Below, in pieces: positions 46,424-54,890 of a DNA stretch of 64,000 nucleotides; position 1 is the stretch's first letter, and each line of letters begins with the position of its first letter. A program made the position numbers and the translations under genes. Below the pieces are notes generated by a model. It saw only the letters and a program-made list of their open reading frames with translations, was not told the origin of the DNA and did no database searches. Location of the stretch: positions 1 to 64,000 of the forward strand of contig NZ_JAHXPB010000003.1 of NCBI RefSeq assembly GCF_023147505.1. Reading direction: 5' to 3'. This DNA is from Brevundimonas sp. EYE_349. Lineage in GTDB: Bacteria; Pseudomonadota; Alphaproteobacteria; Caulobacterales; Caulobacteraceae.

Positions 46424-47365
46424 ATGTTTTCAACGGGGCGTCGTGATTTTTTACAGGCGTTTCGTTGCGATGACCATGCGACCAAGGCTGTCGGCCTCAT
46501 CACGGATCGGCGATTGAGACCGGCGCGGACACGGCGATGGGCGCTGGCGGCGACGCCGATTCTGGCGGCGCACCTGGGCCTGGGTCTGTTGATGACCGGG
46601 CAGCCCCCGACCACGCCCGAGCTTTCGGAGCCGCCGTTGGTGATGGTGGAGCTGGTCGATCCGCCCCTGCCGCCCCTGCCGCCCCTGCCGCCGCCGCCGC
46701 CGCCCGCTCGCGTGATCGCGCCCCAACCGTCGCCCAAGCCGGACGCGCCAGCCGCCGCCGCGTCCGCCGCACCGCCCAGACCCGCGCCGCAGCGTCGCCC
46801 GCCGGCCGTGGCGGCGGCCCGGCCGCGCCCGGTCATGGTCAAGCGCCCGCCCGACGTCGAACCGCTGCACGTCGCCCCCGCCCCGCCGGGGCCGCCCCTG
46901 CCCCTGCTGGGTCCGGCCGAGATCGCGGGGGCCCTGACCGTGGGCGCGGGGCCGGGAGGCGGCGGCGGTCAGGGCGTCGGCGCGGGCGTAGGCGCCGGGC
47001 CGGGCGGCGCCGGAACAGGGCGCGGCGGCGGATCATGCGACATGGTGCGCTGGGTCCAGGATGCGGTGCGGGACGACCAGGACGTGCGCCGCGCCGTCAT
47101 CGACGCCGCGCAGCAGATGAACGCCTCCGGTCGCGCCATCCTGGTGTGGAACGGCGACTGGCTGCAGAGCCGAAACCAGTCGGGCAAGGGCCTGGCCGGG
47201 GTGCGCCAGGCCATCGCCCTGGAGGTCGCCTTCGCCCCGGCCGAATGCAAGGCCCAGCGCATGACCGGCCTGGCGGTGTTGAAGCTGGAAGACCGCCCCG
47301 GCGGCGCGCAACTGGCTTTGGGCAAGGGCAACTGGCGCTGGTCGGACCTGTTGGGGGCGGGTTAG
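46424..47365 (+). CDS. TonB-like proline-rich envelope protein with atypical C-terminus
   Basis: A 313-residue product with one membrane anchor ([19 protein letters not shown] near 45) and a long Pro-rich stretch ([18 protein letters not shown]) like TonB. A Gly-rich linker ([20 protein letters not shown]) and a C-terminal domain of about 100 residues follow ([52 protein letters not shown]). The C-terminus does not read as the normal TonB domain. The start at 46424 is uncertain; translation may begin nearer the anchor. It may span the periplasm to a partner other than standard receptors. Confidence 0.65.
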   Translation: MFSTGRRDFLQAFRCDDHATKAVGLITDRRLRPARTRRWALAATPILAAHLGLGLLMTGQPPTTPELSEPPLVMVELVDPPLPPLPPLPPPPPPARVIAPQPSPKPDAPAAAASAAPPRPAPQRRPPAVAAARPRPVMVKRPPDVEPLHVAPAPPGPPLPLLGPAEIAGALTVGAGPGGGGGQGVGAGVGAGPGGAGTGRGGGSCDMVRWVQDAVRDDQDVRRAVIDAAQQMNASGRAILVWNGDWLQSRNQSGKGLAGVRQAIALEVAFAPAECKAQRMTGLAVLKLEDRPGGAQLALGKGNWRWSDLLGAG

Positions 47366-47688
47366 ACCGCGCGCGGCCCGACCAGGATGATCCCCGCGCC
47401 GACCAGGCAGACCAGCCCGCCCAGCACGTCCCACCGATCAGGCGGCGTCTTTTCGATCACCGCCATCCAGATCAGCGAGGCGCAGATATAGACGCCGCCA
47501 TAGGCCGCAAAGGCCCGCCCCGCCGCGTCGGTGGGGATCAGGGTCAGCAGCCAGGCGAACGCGATCAAACAGACGACGCCCGGCGCCAGCCACAGCGGCG
47601 AACGCTCCAGCTTCAGCCACGCCCAGAAGGCGAAACAGCCGCCGATCTCCGCCAAGGCCGCAAGGGGATAGATGAGGATCGGCGTCAT
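47362..47688 (-). CDS. YnfA/UPF0060 family small membrane protein
   Basis: A 108-residue protein with four hydrophobic segments: [69 protein letters not shown]. The G-R-A-x-AAYGG block and length match YnfA, a relative of small multidrug-resistance transporters. Its 3' end overlaps the TonB-like gene by four bases on the opposite strand. Confidence 0.9.
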   Translation of the reverse strand: MTPILIYPLAALAEIGGCFAFWAWLKLERSPLWLAPGVVCLIAFAWLLTLIPTDAAGRAFAAYGGVYICASLIWMAVIEKTPPDRWDVLGGLVCLVGAGIILVGPRAV

Positions 47689-47715
47689 GGGCTTTTCCTA
47701 CGCCGTCTTTTCCCC

Positions 47716-47828
47716 CTCCGTCATCCTCGGGCTTGACCCGAGGATCGGATTGTCCGCACGCAAATCGCCGGTGGGATAACCGACGCCTGTCACACCCGAT
47801 CCTCGGGTCAAGCCCGAGGATGACGGAG
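47716..47828. repeat. 33-bp perfect inverted repeat made of two ATCCTCG stem-loops
   Basis: The arm at 47716-47748 and the arm at 47796-47828 are exact reverse complements. Each arm itself contains ATCCTCGGG-CTTGA-CCCGAGGAT, a perfect 9-bp stem. So the unit is a palindrome of palindromes with a 47-base centre. It sits between ynfA and trmJ, both on the minus strand, and relates to 29516-29538. Confidence 0.85.
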
Positions 47829-47850
47829 GAAGAGGAGGGGCGATCCCCTA

Positions 47851-48633
47851 TTAGTCCGTCTTTTCCTTCGCCGCCCGCTCGGCCGCCAGCTTGGCCAGCA
47901 CCCGGCCGCGACCGCGCGACAGGGCGTGGATGGCGCCGCGCATGGTGGCGACTTCCTGTTCGGTGAAGGCGGCGCGGCCCAGCATGACGCGCAGGTTCTG
48001 GCTCATCGAGCGTTTCTTCTCGGGCGGATAGAAGAAGCCGCCGTTTTCAAGCTCTTCCTCCAGATGCTCGTACATGCCGACCAGCAGGGCGTTAGACGCC
48101 GGCGGTTCGCTGTCGCGGAAGCGGGGCGGCGGGGCGTCCAGGATCAGGGTGCGCCATTCATAGGCGTTGATCGCCACGGCCTGGGCCAGATTCAGCGAGT
48201 GATGTTTGGGATCAATCGGAATGGTGACGATGCCGGCGCACAGGGCGATGTCGGTCGTCTCCAGACCGGCGCGCTCGCCGCCGAACAGGAGGCCCGTCTT
48301 CAGGCCCGAGGCGGTGTCGTCATAGAGAACCCGGCCAGCTTCGCGCGGCGTGCGGACGGGCTGGCGTGTTTCGCGCGGGCGGGCGGTGGTGGCGAAGACG
48401 GTGTTCAGGTCGGCGATGGCTTCGGCGACGGTCGAGAACACCCGCACCCCATCCAGCACCCAGTCGGCGCCCGAGGCCGTGGCCCAGGCCCGTTCTTGGG
48501 GCCAGCCGTCGCGAGGGCTGACCAGGCGCAGGTCCGTCAAGCCGAAGTTGGCCATGACCCGCGCCACGGCGCCGATGTTCTCGGCCATCTGCGACTTGTC
48601 GAGGATGACGGCGGGGGGTGTGAAGTCGGACAT
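47851..48633 (-). CDS. TrmJ-like RNA (2'-O-) methyltransferase, SPOUT class
   Basis: A 260-residue SPOUT enzyme: the N-terminal block SQMAENIGAVARVMANFGL, LRLVSPRDGW, the SAM-binding knot LLFGGERAGLETTDIALC and IPIDPKHHSLNLAQAVAINA. A C-terminal helical part (EHLEEELENGGFFYPPEKK) resembles TrmJ, which methylates position 32 of some tRNAs. Exact tRNA target not shown. Confidence 0.88.
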   Translation of the reverse strand: MSDFTPPAVILDKSQMAENIGAVARVMANFGLTDLRLVSPRDGWPQERAWATASGADWVLDGVRVFSTVAEAIADLNTVFATTARPRETRQPVRTPREAGRVLYDDTASGLKTGLLFGGERAGLETTDIALCAGIVTIPIDPKHHSLNLAQAVAINAYEWRTLILDAPPPRFRDSEPPASNALLVGMYEHLEEELENGGFFYPPEKKRSMSQNLRVMLGRAAFTEQEVATMRGAIHALSRGRGRVLAKLAAERAAKEKTD

Positions 48634-48743
48634 GGGCGCTGCTTAACGCCTCGGGCCACGCTCGCAAAGCACCCCTCTTTTTCGTCATCCTCCGGCAAGC
48701 CGCGCAGCGGCGCAGACCGGGGGGATGATGAAAGTAAGGGGGC

Positions 48744-49763
48744 TCAGTCCTCGCCCACCATGGCGATCCAGGGGTCGGCGGTTCCGGCCTCGACCTCGGC
48801 GACCTTGACGGCGGGCCAGCCTATGGAGGCGCTGCCGGACGCGGTCCAGGCGGAGACGATGAAGTCGCGCAATTCGCCCGCGCCCGCCGCCAGGCGTTCG
48901 TTGACGAAGGCCGCGCCGCGCGGGTCCTGATCCTTGAACCCGCCCGCCTTCTCCAGGCGGTAGAAGGGGATCACCGTGCCCAGGGTGGTCTTCAGATAGG
49001 CGACGGTGCGCGTCTTGGGATCAAAGCTGTCAAGCCGGGCGGCCGGCATGGCGGCCTCGATGGCGTCCAGGCGCGCGACGCGGGCGGTGAACTCGCCCTC
49101 GAACAAGGCATGGGTCTGACGCGAGTTGGTGAAACCTTCCGGGTTCGGGAAATCGCCCCAGCCGTTGAAGTGAATGCTGGTGTGGTGCGGCTGAGAGCCG
49201 TCGCCGACGTAGTGCCCCATGACGCCGATGTCGCGCAGGATCAGGGCCTCGCGACGCAGGCGGTCGGCGCGGTACCAGGCCTGGCGCTCCATGTTCGTCT
49301 CGCGCTTCTCGGCGGCGTTCAGCACGCGCCAATAGGCGAAGTCGCGGCCCAGCTGCTGCCAGCCGTCGATCATGGCGTAAGGCAGATATCCGGCGTCATT
49401 GACGCTCAGGCCAGCCTTGGTCAGCGCGGTGTCGTATTCGGATTTGAGGCGCGGCAGGTCGTCGATGCTCATGCCGCGCTGGTCAAAGACGCGGCCCTGG
49501 TCGTCCAGGTCGATGAAGTGGGCGGTGTCGCGCTCGCGGTCGTGGGGCTGGCCGGCGCCCTTCCAGCGATCGGGCTCGCGCGCCAGCTCGCCCACGTCGG
49601 CGATGGCGGACGGCGTGCGCAGGAAGGCGGGCAGATCGTCCGGCAGGGCCCGCATCGCCGCCACCCCGATCAGACGGTGGCCGGTGTTGCCCCAGGCGGT
49701 GACGGTGATGGCGGGCGCGACTACGGCGAGCATGGCCACGGCGGCGATGGCGAGACGTTTCAT
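48744..49763 (-). CDS. S1/P1-type secreted nuclease
   Basis: A 339-residue protein with a signal peptide cleaved to expose Trp (VTAWGNTGHRLIG), the residue whose amino group binds zinc in S1/P1 nucleases. Further ligands are in RDTAHFIDLDD, MGHYVGDGSQPHHTSIHFNG and HALFEGEFTARV. It degrades single-stranded nucleic acids or 3'-nucleotides outside the cytoplasm, possibly for phosphate supply. Alone in its operon. Confidence 0.88.
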   Translation of the reverse strand: MKRLAIAAVAMLAVVAPAITVTAWGNTGHRLIGVAAMRALPDDLPAFLRTPSAIADVGELAREPDRWKGAGQPHDRERDTAHFIDLDDQGRVFDQRGMSIDDLPRLKSEYDTALTKAGLSVNDAGYLPYAMIDGWQQLGRDFAYWRVLNAAEKRETNMERQAWYRADRLRREALILRDIGVMGHYVGDGSQPHHTSIHFNGWGDFPNPEGFTNSRQTHALFEGEFTARVARLDAIEAAMPAARLDSFDPKTRTVAYLKTTLGTVIPFYRLEKAGGFKDQDPRGAAFVNERLAAGAGELRDFIVSAWTASGSASIGWPAVKVAEVEAGTADPWIAMVGED

Positions 49764-49829
49764 GGGGAGCGACCTCGAAAGACGGGAACGGCTCGCTCTA
49801 GCGCATCGTCACGCGCGCCTCCAGCCGCG

Positions 49830-51695
49830 TCAGGCGTCGGCGGTTTTTACAGGCGCAGGGGGCCCGGCCTCGTCCTCGTTAAGCAGACGGCCTTCGCGGC
49901 GGGGCTTGATGTAGGGCGCGGGCTGAGGCGTCGGCATATTGCCGCGCATCAGTTGGCGACCGGCGGTGACGCCGCCGGTCAGCTGCAAGTCCAGACGGGC
50001 GTCGTCGCGGCGGCGCACGTCGCCGATAGTCTCGGCCGCCTCACGCTCGTCCAGGCCCAGTTCGACCAGGGCGCGTTCGCCGAACTTCAGGGCGGATTCG
50101 AAGGTCTCGCGAATCTGGTAATCAACCCCCGCCTGGATCAGCCGTATCGAATGGCCCCGGTCGAAGGCGCGAGCCATGATCCTGGTGGTCGGGAACTCGG
50201 ACTTGACCAATTCGACGATGCGGTCGGCGGCCTCGGGCTTGTCGACGCAGACCAGGACGATCTCGGCCTCTTCCGCGCCGGACGCCCGTAGAGTGTGAAG
50301 CTGGGTGCCGTCGCCATAATAGACCTTGAACCCGAACTGAGAGGCGGCCTGGATCATCTCCACGTCGTTTTCGATGATGGAGACGTCCACGTCGCGGGCC
50401 AGCAGAGGTTGGGACACCACCTGGGCGAAACGGCCGAAGCCAATGATCAGCACCTGGCCGCGCAGGTCCTTGGCGAAATCGACGCCCTCGGCGCTTTCGG
50501 CGTCCTGGACCGGATGGGGCGACAGCCGTGCGATCAAGAGCGAGGTCAGGGGCGTCAGGGCCATCGACAGGATGACCACCGCCGACATCATCGCCCCGAT
50601 CCGGGCGTCGAACAGGCCGGCGGCGACGGCGGCGCCGTAAAGGACGAAGGCGAACTCGCCGCCTTGCGCGAACAGGCCGGCACGCTCGACCGCCTCATGA
50701 TGCGGGGCTCTGAACAGGCGCGCGATCGCATAGATGCCCACGCCCTTGACCAGCATGAAGGCCACGACGCCGCCGATCACCAGCCGCCAGTCGGCGACCA
50801 CCACCGACACGTCCAGCGACATGCCGACCGACAGGAAGAACAACCCCAGAAGGATGGCGCGGAACGGCTCCACATCCGCTTCCAGCTGATGGCGGAAGGT
50901 GGATTCCGAGAGCAGCACCCCGGCCAGGAAGGCGCCCATCGCCATGGACAGGCCGCCCAGCGACATGGCCCAGGCGGCGCCCACCACCACCAGCAGGGCG
51001 GCGGCCGTCATCACCTCGCGTCCGCCGTACCGCGCCAGAAGGCGGAAGATCGGATTGACCGCATACCGGCCCGCCAGCAGCACCCCGCCGACCGCCGCGA
51101 GGGCGAAGCCGATGGTCTGCCACAGGGGCGGTGCGTGTTCGGCGGCGCGGCCGGTCAGCGAGGCCAGGACGGCGACGATGGCCAGCAAGGGCACGATGGC
51201 CAGGTCTTCCAGCAGCAGGATGGACACCGCGCGCTGGCCCGGCCCGCCAGCGATCTCGCCCCGCTCCTCCAACATCTGCATGATGACGGCCGTGGAGGAC
51301 AGGACGAAGCCCATGGCCCCCACGAAGGCGACCGAGGGCGAAAAGCCGGCCAGCATGGCCGTGCCCGTCAGGATCAGACCGCAGAACAGGACCTGCGCCG
51401 CGCCCAGGCCGAAAATCTCCTTCCGCAGCCCCCACAGCCGTTTGGGCCGCATCTCCAGCCCAATGATGAACAGGAAGATGACCACGCCGAACTCGGCGAC
51501 ATGCAGGATGGTCTGGGGCTCGCGGAACAGTTTCAGGCCGAAGGGGCCGATGGCGAGGCCCGCCGCCAGATAGCCCAGCACCGACCCCAGGCCGATGCGT
51601 TTGAACACCGGCACGGCGAGCACGCCTGCCGCCAGCAGGGCCGCCGCCGCGCCCAGATCCAGTCCCGCCGTCGCTTCGGCCATCGCGTGTCCCAT
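49830..51695 (-). CDS. CPA2-family cation:proton antiporter (KefB/KefC-like)
   Basis: Starting at ATG 51695, 621 residues: about 12 membrane segments in a Na/H exchanger domain (LGYLAAGLAIGPFGLKLF, IFLFIIGLEMRPKRLW, FVLSSTAVIMQMLEERGE, GAFLAGVLLSES). A cytosolic TrkA-N Rossmann domain near 395-510 (VLIIGFGRFAQVVSQPLLAR, VYYGDGTQLHTLRASGAEEA) follows, then a polar tail. It expels K or another cation in exchange for protons, gated by nucleotide. Confidence 0.92.
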   Translation of the reverse strand: MGHAMAEATAGLDLGAAAALLAAGVLAVPVFKRIGLGSVLGYLAAGLAIGPFGLKLFREPQTILHVAEFGVVIFLFIIGLEMRPKRLWGLRKEIFGLGAAQVLFCGLILTGTAMLAGFSPSVAFVGAMGFVLSSTAVIMQMLEERGEIAGGPGQRAVSILLLEDLAIVPLLAIVAVLASLTGRAAEHAPPLWQTIGFALAAVGGVLLAGRYAVNPIFRLLARYGGREVMTAAALLVVVGAAWAMSLGGLSMAMGAFLAGVLLSESTFRHQLEADVEPFRAILLGLFFLSVGMSLDVSVVVADWRLVIGGVVAFMLVKGVGIYAIARLFRAPHHEAVERAGLFAQGGEFAFVLYGAAVAAGLFDARIGAMMSAVVILSMALTPLTSLLIARLSPHPVQDAESAEGVDFAKDLRGQVLIIGFGRFAQVVSQPLLARDVDVSIIENDVEMIQAASQFGFKVYYGDGTQLHTLRASGAEEAEIVLVCVDKPEAADRIVELVKSEFPTTRIMARAFDRGHSIRLIQAGVDYQIRETFESALKFGERALVELGLDEREAAETIGDVRRRDDARLDLQLTGGVTAGRQLMRGNMPTPQPAPYIKPRREGRLLNEDEAGPPAPVKTADA

Positions 51696-51849
51696 CAAGC
51701 TTGGCGTCTATTGTGGGGAAGGCCGCGCGCGATTGCGAGAGGACGCGAAAGACACGGCGCGCGATCCGATGTCGGCGCGCGTCGCGGGCGCCACAGTTTC
51801 GCCCCAGGACCGAAGATCAGTGTTGTTCAATCAACAACCGGAGGACGTC

Positions 51850-53688
51850 ATGCCCCGTCTGGCCAGGATCGCCGCCCTGTCGCTGCTCAGCATCTCGTTC
51901 GCCGCACCGCCGGTCGCCCTGCCCTCCGTGGCTTTGGCCAAACCCCTGGATGGGGAGGCGACGCCGGCGGCCTGCGGCCCGCTGGGCTTCGACCTGGGAC
52001 AGCCTGCGCCCGTGGTTGCCCCTCCGGTGGTGCGGCGGGTCGGGCCGCCGACACCGCCCATGAACATTGCGCCGACCCGCAGGGAGGACCGCGTTCCCTA
52101 CGGCGCACCGCCTCCGCCGCCTCCGCCTCCGCCGCCGGCGCCTATGCGGCCGAACGTCATTCAAGGTTCATCGTCAGGGTCAGGCGCGGTGAACGACATC
52201 GTCGTATCCGGTTCTCGGGTCATGGCGTCGCCGGGCATGACGCCGCCGCCGGCCGACACCGAACGCTATCCCGACGCCACGCCCAATCCGGTGAAACGGA
52301 CCAGCGACCAGCCGGTCTCGACCTTCTCCATCGACGTGGACACCGCGTCCTATTCCAATGTGCGCCGCTTCATCAGCGAAGGCCGGACGCCGCCCAAGGA
52401 CGCGGTGCGGGTCGAGGAGCTGATCAACGCCTTCGACTACGACTACGCCCGGCCCACGTCGCAGAGCCAGCCGTTCGCCGTCACGACGGCCGTCGCGGCC
52501 TCGCCCTGGGCGACGGGCCGGCAGATCGTGCACATCGGCCTTCAAGGATATGAACTGCCGACGGACCAGCAGCGGCCGCTGAACCTGACCTTCCTGGTCG
52601 ATGTGTCGGGGTCGATGCGGTCGCCCGACAAGCTGGACCTGGCCAAGAAGGCGATGAACCTGGCCATCGACCGGCTGCGGCCCCAGGACACCCTGGCCGT
52701 CACCTACTACGCCGAGGGGGCGGGCACGACGCTGCAGCCGACGCCCGGCGACCAGAAGCTGAAGATGCGCTGCGCGGTGGCCAGCCTGCGCGCATCCGGC
52801 GGCACGGCCGGGGCGACCGGCATGACCAACGCCTATGACCAGGCCCAGGCCAGCTTCGCCCGCGACAAGGTCAACCGCATCCTGATGTTCACCGACGGCG
52901 ACTTCAACGTCGGCGTCACCGACGACAAGCGGCTGGAGGACTATGTCGCCGACAAGCGCGGGACCGGCGTCTATCTGTCGGTCTATGGCTTCGGACGCGG
53001 CAACTATCAGGATGCGCGGATGCAGGCCATCGCCCAGGCCGGCAATGGGGTCGCGGCCTATGTCGGGGACCTGAGGGATGCGCGTCGCCTGTTCGGCCCG
53101 GCGTTCGACAAGGGCGCCTTCCCCATCGCCGACGACGTCAAGATACAGGTCGAGTTCAACCCCGCCCGCGTCGCCGAATGGCGTCTGATCGGCTATGAGA
53201 CCCGGCTGCTGAACGAGCAGGACTTCAACAACGACCAGGTCGACGCAGGCGAGGTCGGATCGGGCGCCAGCGTCACGGCCCTGTACGAGATCACCCCGGT
53301 CGGCGGGCCGGCCCAGATCGGCGAGCGCCGCTATCCCGACAATCGGATCGGCGTGGGCGGCGGCGATCCGAACGGCGAGATCGGCTTCATCCAGGTGCGT
53401 TACAAACAGCCGGGCCAGAGCCGGTCGGACTTGATCCAGCAGCCCCTGACCAATCGCACGACCGGCCCCGTCAGCGCCCAGCCGCCCGAGGCCACGCGGT
53501 GGGCGCTGGCCGTCGCCGCCTTCGGGCAGAAGCTGCGGGGCGATCCGTGGATGGCCGGCGATTATGGCTGGGACCGGATATTGGATCAGGCGCAAGGGGC
53601 CAGGGGCGACGATCCCTATGGCGACCGTGCCGAATTCGTCCAACTGGTGCGGGCGGCCGAGACCCTGCCCCCGCGGCGAACGCCCTGA
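51850..53688 (+). CDS. VWA-domain protein, YfbK-like (von Willebrand factor A plus DUF3520)
   Basis: The ATG at 51850 starts a signal peptide, giving 612 residues. The N-terminal half is Pro-rich with a run of ten Pro (GAPPPPPPPPPP), then SGSGAVNDIVVSGSRV, which looks like a second carboxypeptidase-like linker. The von_Willebrand region (TFSIDVDTASYSNVRRFI) precedes the vWA domain with MIDAS DVSGSMRSPDK near 250 and FTDGDFNVGVTDD. The DUF3520 C-terminal region ends RAAETLPPRR. Divergent from the antiporter by 150 bases. It likely holds a metal-dependent protein partner in the periplasm. Confidence 0.88.
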   Translation: MPRLARIAALSLLSISFAAPPVALPSVALAKPLDGEATPAACGPLGFDLGQPAPVVAPPVVRRVGPPTPPMNIAPTRREDRVPYGAPPPPPPPPPPAPMRPNVIQGSSSGSGAVNDIVVSGSRVMASPGMTPPPADTERYPDATPNPVKRTSDQPVSTFSIDVDTASYSNVRRFISEGRTPPKDAVRVEELINAFDYDYARPTSQSQPFAVTTAVAASPWATGRQIVHIGLQGYELPTDQQRPLNLTFLVDVSGSMRSPDKLDLAKKAMNLAIDRLRPQDTLAVTYYAEGAGTTLQPTPGDQKLKMRCAVASLRASGGTAGATGMTNAYDQAQASFARDKVNRILMFTDGDFNVGVTDDKRLEDYVADKRGTGVYLSVYGFGRGNYQDARMQAIAQAGNGVAAYVGDLRDARRLFGPAFDKGAFPIADDVKIQVEFNPARVAEWRLIGYETRLLNEQDFNNDQVDAGEVGSGASVTALYEITPVGGPAQIGERRYPDNRIGVGGGDPNGEIGFIQVRYKQPGQSRSDLIQQPLTNRTTGPVSAQPPEATRWALAVAAFGQKLRGDPWMAGDYGWDRILDQAQGARGDDPYGDRAEFVQLVRAAETLPPRRTP

Positions 53689-53747
53689 TCGGAACCGCCA
53701 CGCTCGCGGCGGGTTTTCAGCGCAACCTTCAGCTCAGGAAACCCGCC

Positions 53748-54155
53748 ATGAAAATTCGCGACGTGATGACCAAGGACGTTCACCTGGCCCGCCCCGGCGA
53801 CACCCTTCAGGACGTCGCCAGCCGCATGGCCAAGGGCGGCTTCGGCTTCGTGCCCGTGGCGGACGGCGATCAGTTGATCGGCACGATCACCGACCGCGAC
53901 ATCGTGGTGCGCGCCCTGGCGACCGGCGCCGCGCCGTCGGCGACGGTGGTGGAGTTCATCACCCGCGACGCCCAGACCGTGCTGGACACCGACGACCTGA
54001 AGGTCGTGCTGGATCTGATGGGATCGAAGCAGATCCGCCGTGCGCCCGTGGTGGACAAGCACGGCCGCGTGGTAGGCGTGGTGTCGCTCGGCGACCTGTC
54101 GACGCGGGTGAAGGAGAAATACGCCGGCGAGACGCTGGAAAGCATCTCGCGTTAA
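53748..54155 (+). CDS. Two-CBS-domain protein
   Basis: A 135-residue protein made only of a CBS pair: MKIRDVMTKDVHLARPGDTL to VPVADGDQLIGTITDRDIVV, then VVEFITRDAQTVLDTDDLKV to APVVDKHGRVVGVVSLGDL. CBS pairs bind adenosine nucleotides and regulate a partner. No enzymatic domain is fused, and the neighbours give no obvious partner. Start at ATG 53748, 59 bases after the VWA gene. Confidence 0.88.
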   Translation: MKIRDVMTKDVHLARPGDTLQDVASRMAKGGFGFVPVADGDQLIGTITDRDIVVRALATGAAPSATVVEFITRDAQTVLDTDDLKVVLDLMGSKQIRRAPVVDKHGRVVGVVSLGDLSTRVKEKYAGETLESISR

Positions 54156-54230
54156 GGTCTGCGTAACCGCGCCCTGACACCGCGCGTCAACGATCGTCAT
54201 CCATCCTGGCCGTTGGTTTCGGAGAATGGC

Positions 54231-54800
54231 ATGGCGCGCGCGCAGTTCCAGAAGGGTCAAAAGGTCTGGGTCGAGTGCGTCGGCGCCTGGGCGTTCGTCG
54301 AACAGGTTCAGCCTGTCTGGGCCAAGGGGTTCGACGAGCCCGTGCGCGTCACCTACGACGTCGGTCTGGGGCGCGAGTTCACGGCCAACGAACTGATGCT
54401 GGCCGCCGACGATCCCGGCGCGGACCAGGGCGGCGGCGACTGGCGCGTGCTGCGCGCCCGCAACAAGTGGCAACAGCCTGAGGATTGCCTGCATCACCCC
54501 CAGCCCGGCACCTATCCGGTGGTCGTGACGGACCGCGCCGACTGGGGCGGCTGGCGCGTGCCGGGCGCCGAATACGACCGCGACCCCCAGCAGATCGAGC
54601 GTCAGGCGCGTCTGATCGCGTGCGCGCCCCAACTGATGCAGGTGGCGCAGGGTCTGGTGGACCTGGTGTCGGAAAACCCCGACGACGCCCCGCCCGCCGT
54701 ACTGGGCCTGGCGCGGCAGGCCCGCGGCCTGCTGCAGGGCGTGAACCGGGTGCTGGAAGCCGCGCCCGAGCGCCTGCCAGCCCCGGCCGTCCTGGCCTAA
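54231..54800 (+). CDS. Hypothetical soluble protein
   Basis: The ATG at 54231 follows GGAG by five bases; an earlier ATG-less start is less likely. The 189-residue product has KGQKVWVECVGAWAFVEQVQ and VTYDVGLGREFTANEL (possibly an SH3-like barrel) and a helical C-terminus (ERQARLIACAPQLMQVAQGL). Not recognised as a named family. It directly precedes the histidine kinase gene. Confidence 0.65.
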   Translation: MARAQFQKGQKVWVECVGAWAFVEQVQPVWAKGFDEPVRVTYDVGLGREFTANELMLAADDPGADQGGGDWRVLRARNKWQQPEDCLHHPQPGTYPVVVTDRADWGGWRVPGAEYDRDPQQIERQARLIACAPQLMQVAQGLVDLVSENPDDAPPAVLGLARQARGLLQGVNRVLEAAPERLPAPAVLA

Positions 54801-54890
54801 ATCGGCCGAAAAGACCCCGCGAAGGGTCGACACGAATCCGCGACGCAGCCTAGATTCCCGTCTCAGCCGGTATTGGTCGGGAGGGGTGGC

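Noticed and set aside
46176-46433. Short minus-strand frame between the OmpA-like and TonB-like genes
   Set aside because: It occupies the divergent promoter region and has no coding features.
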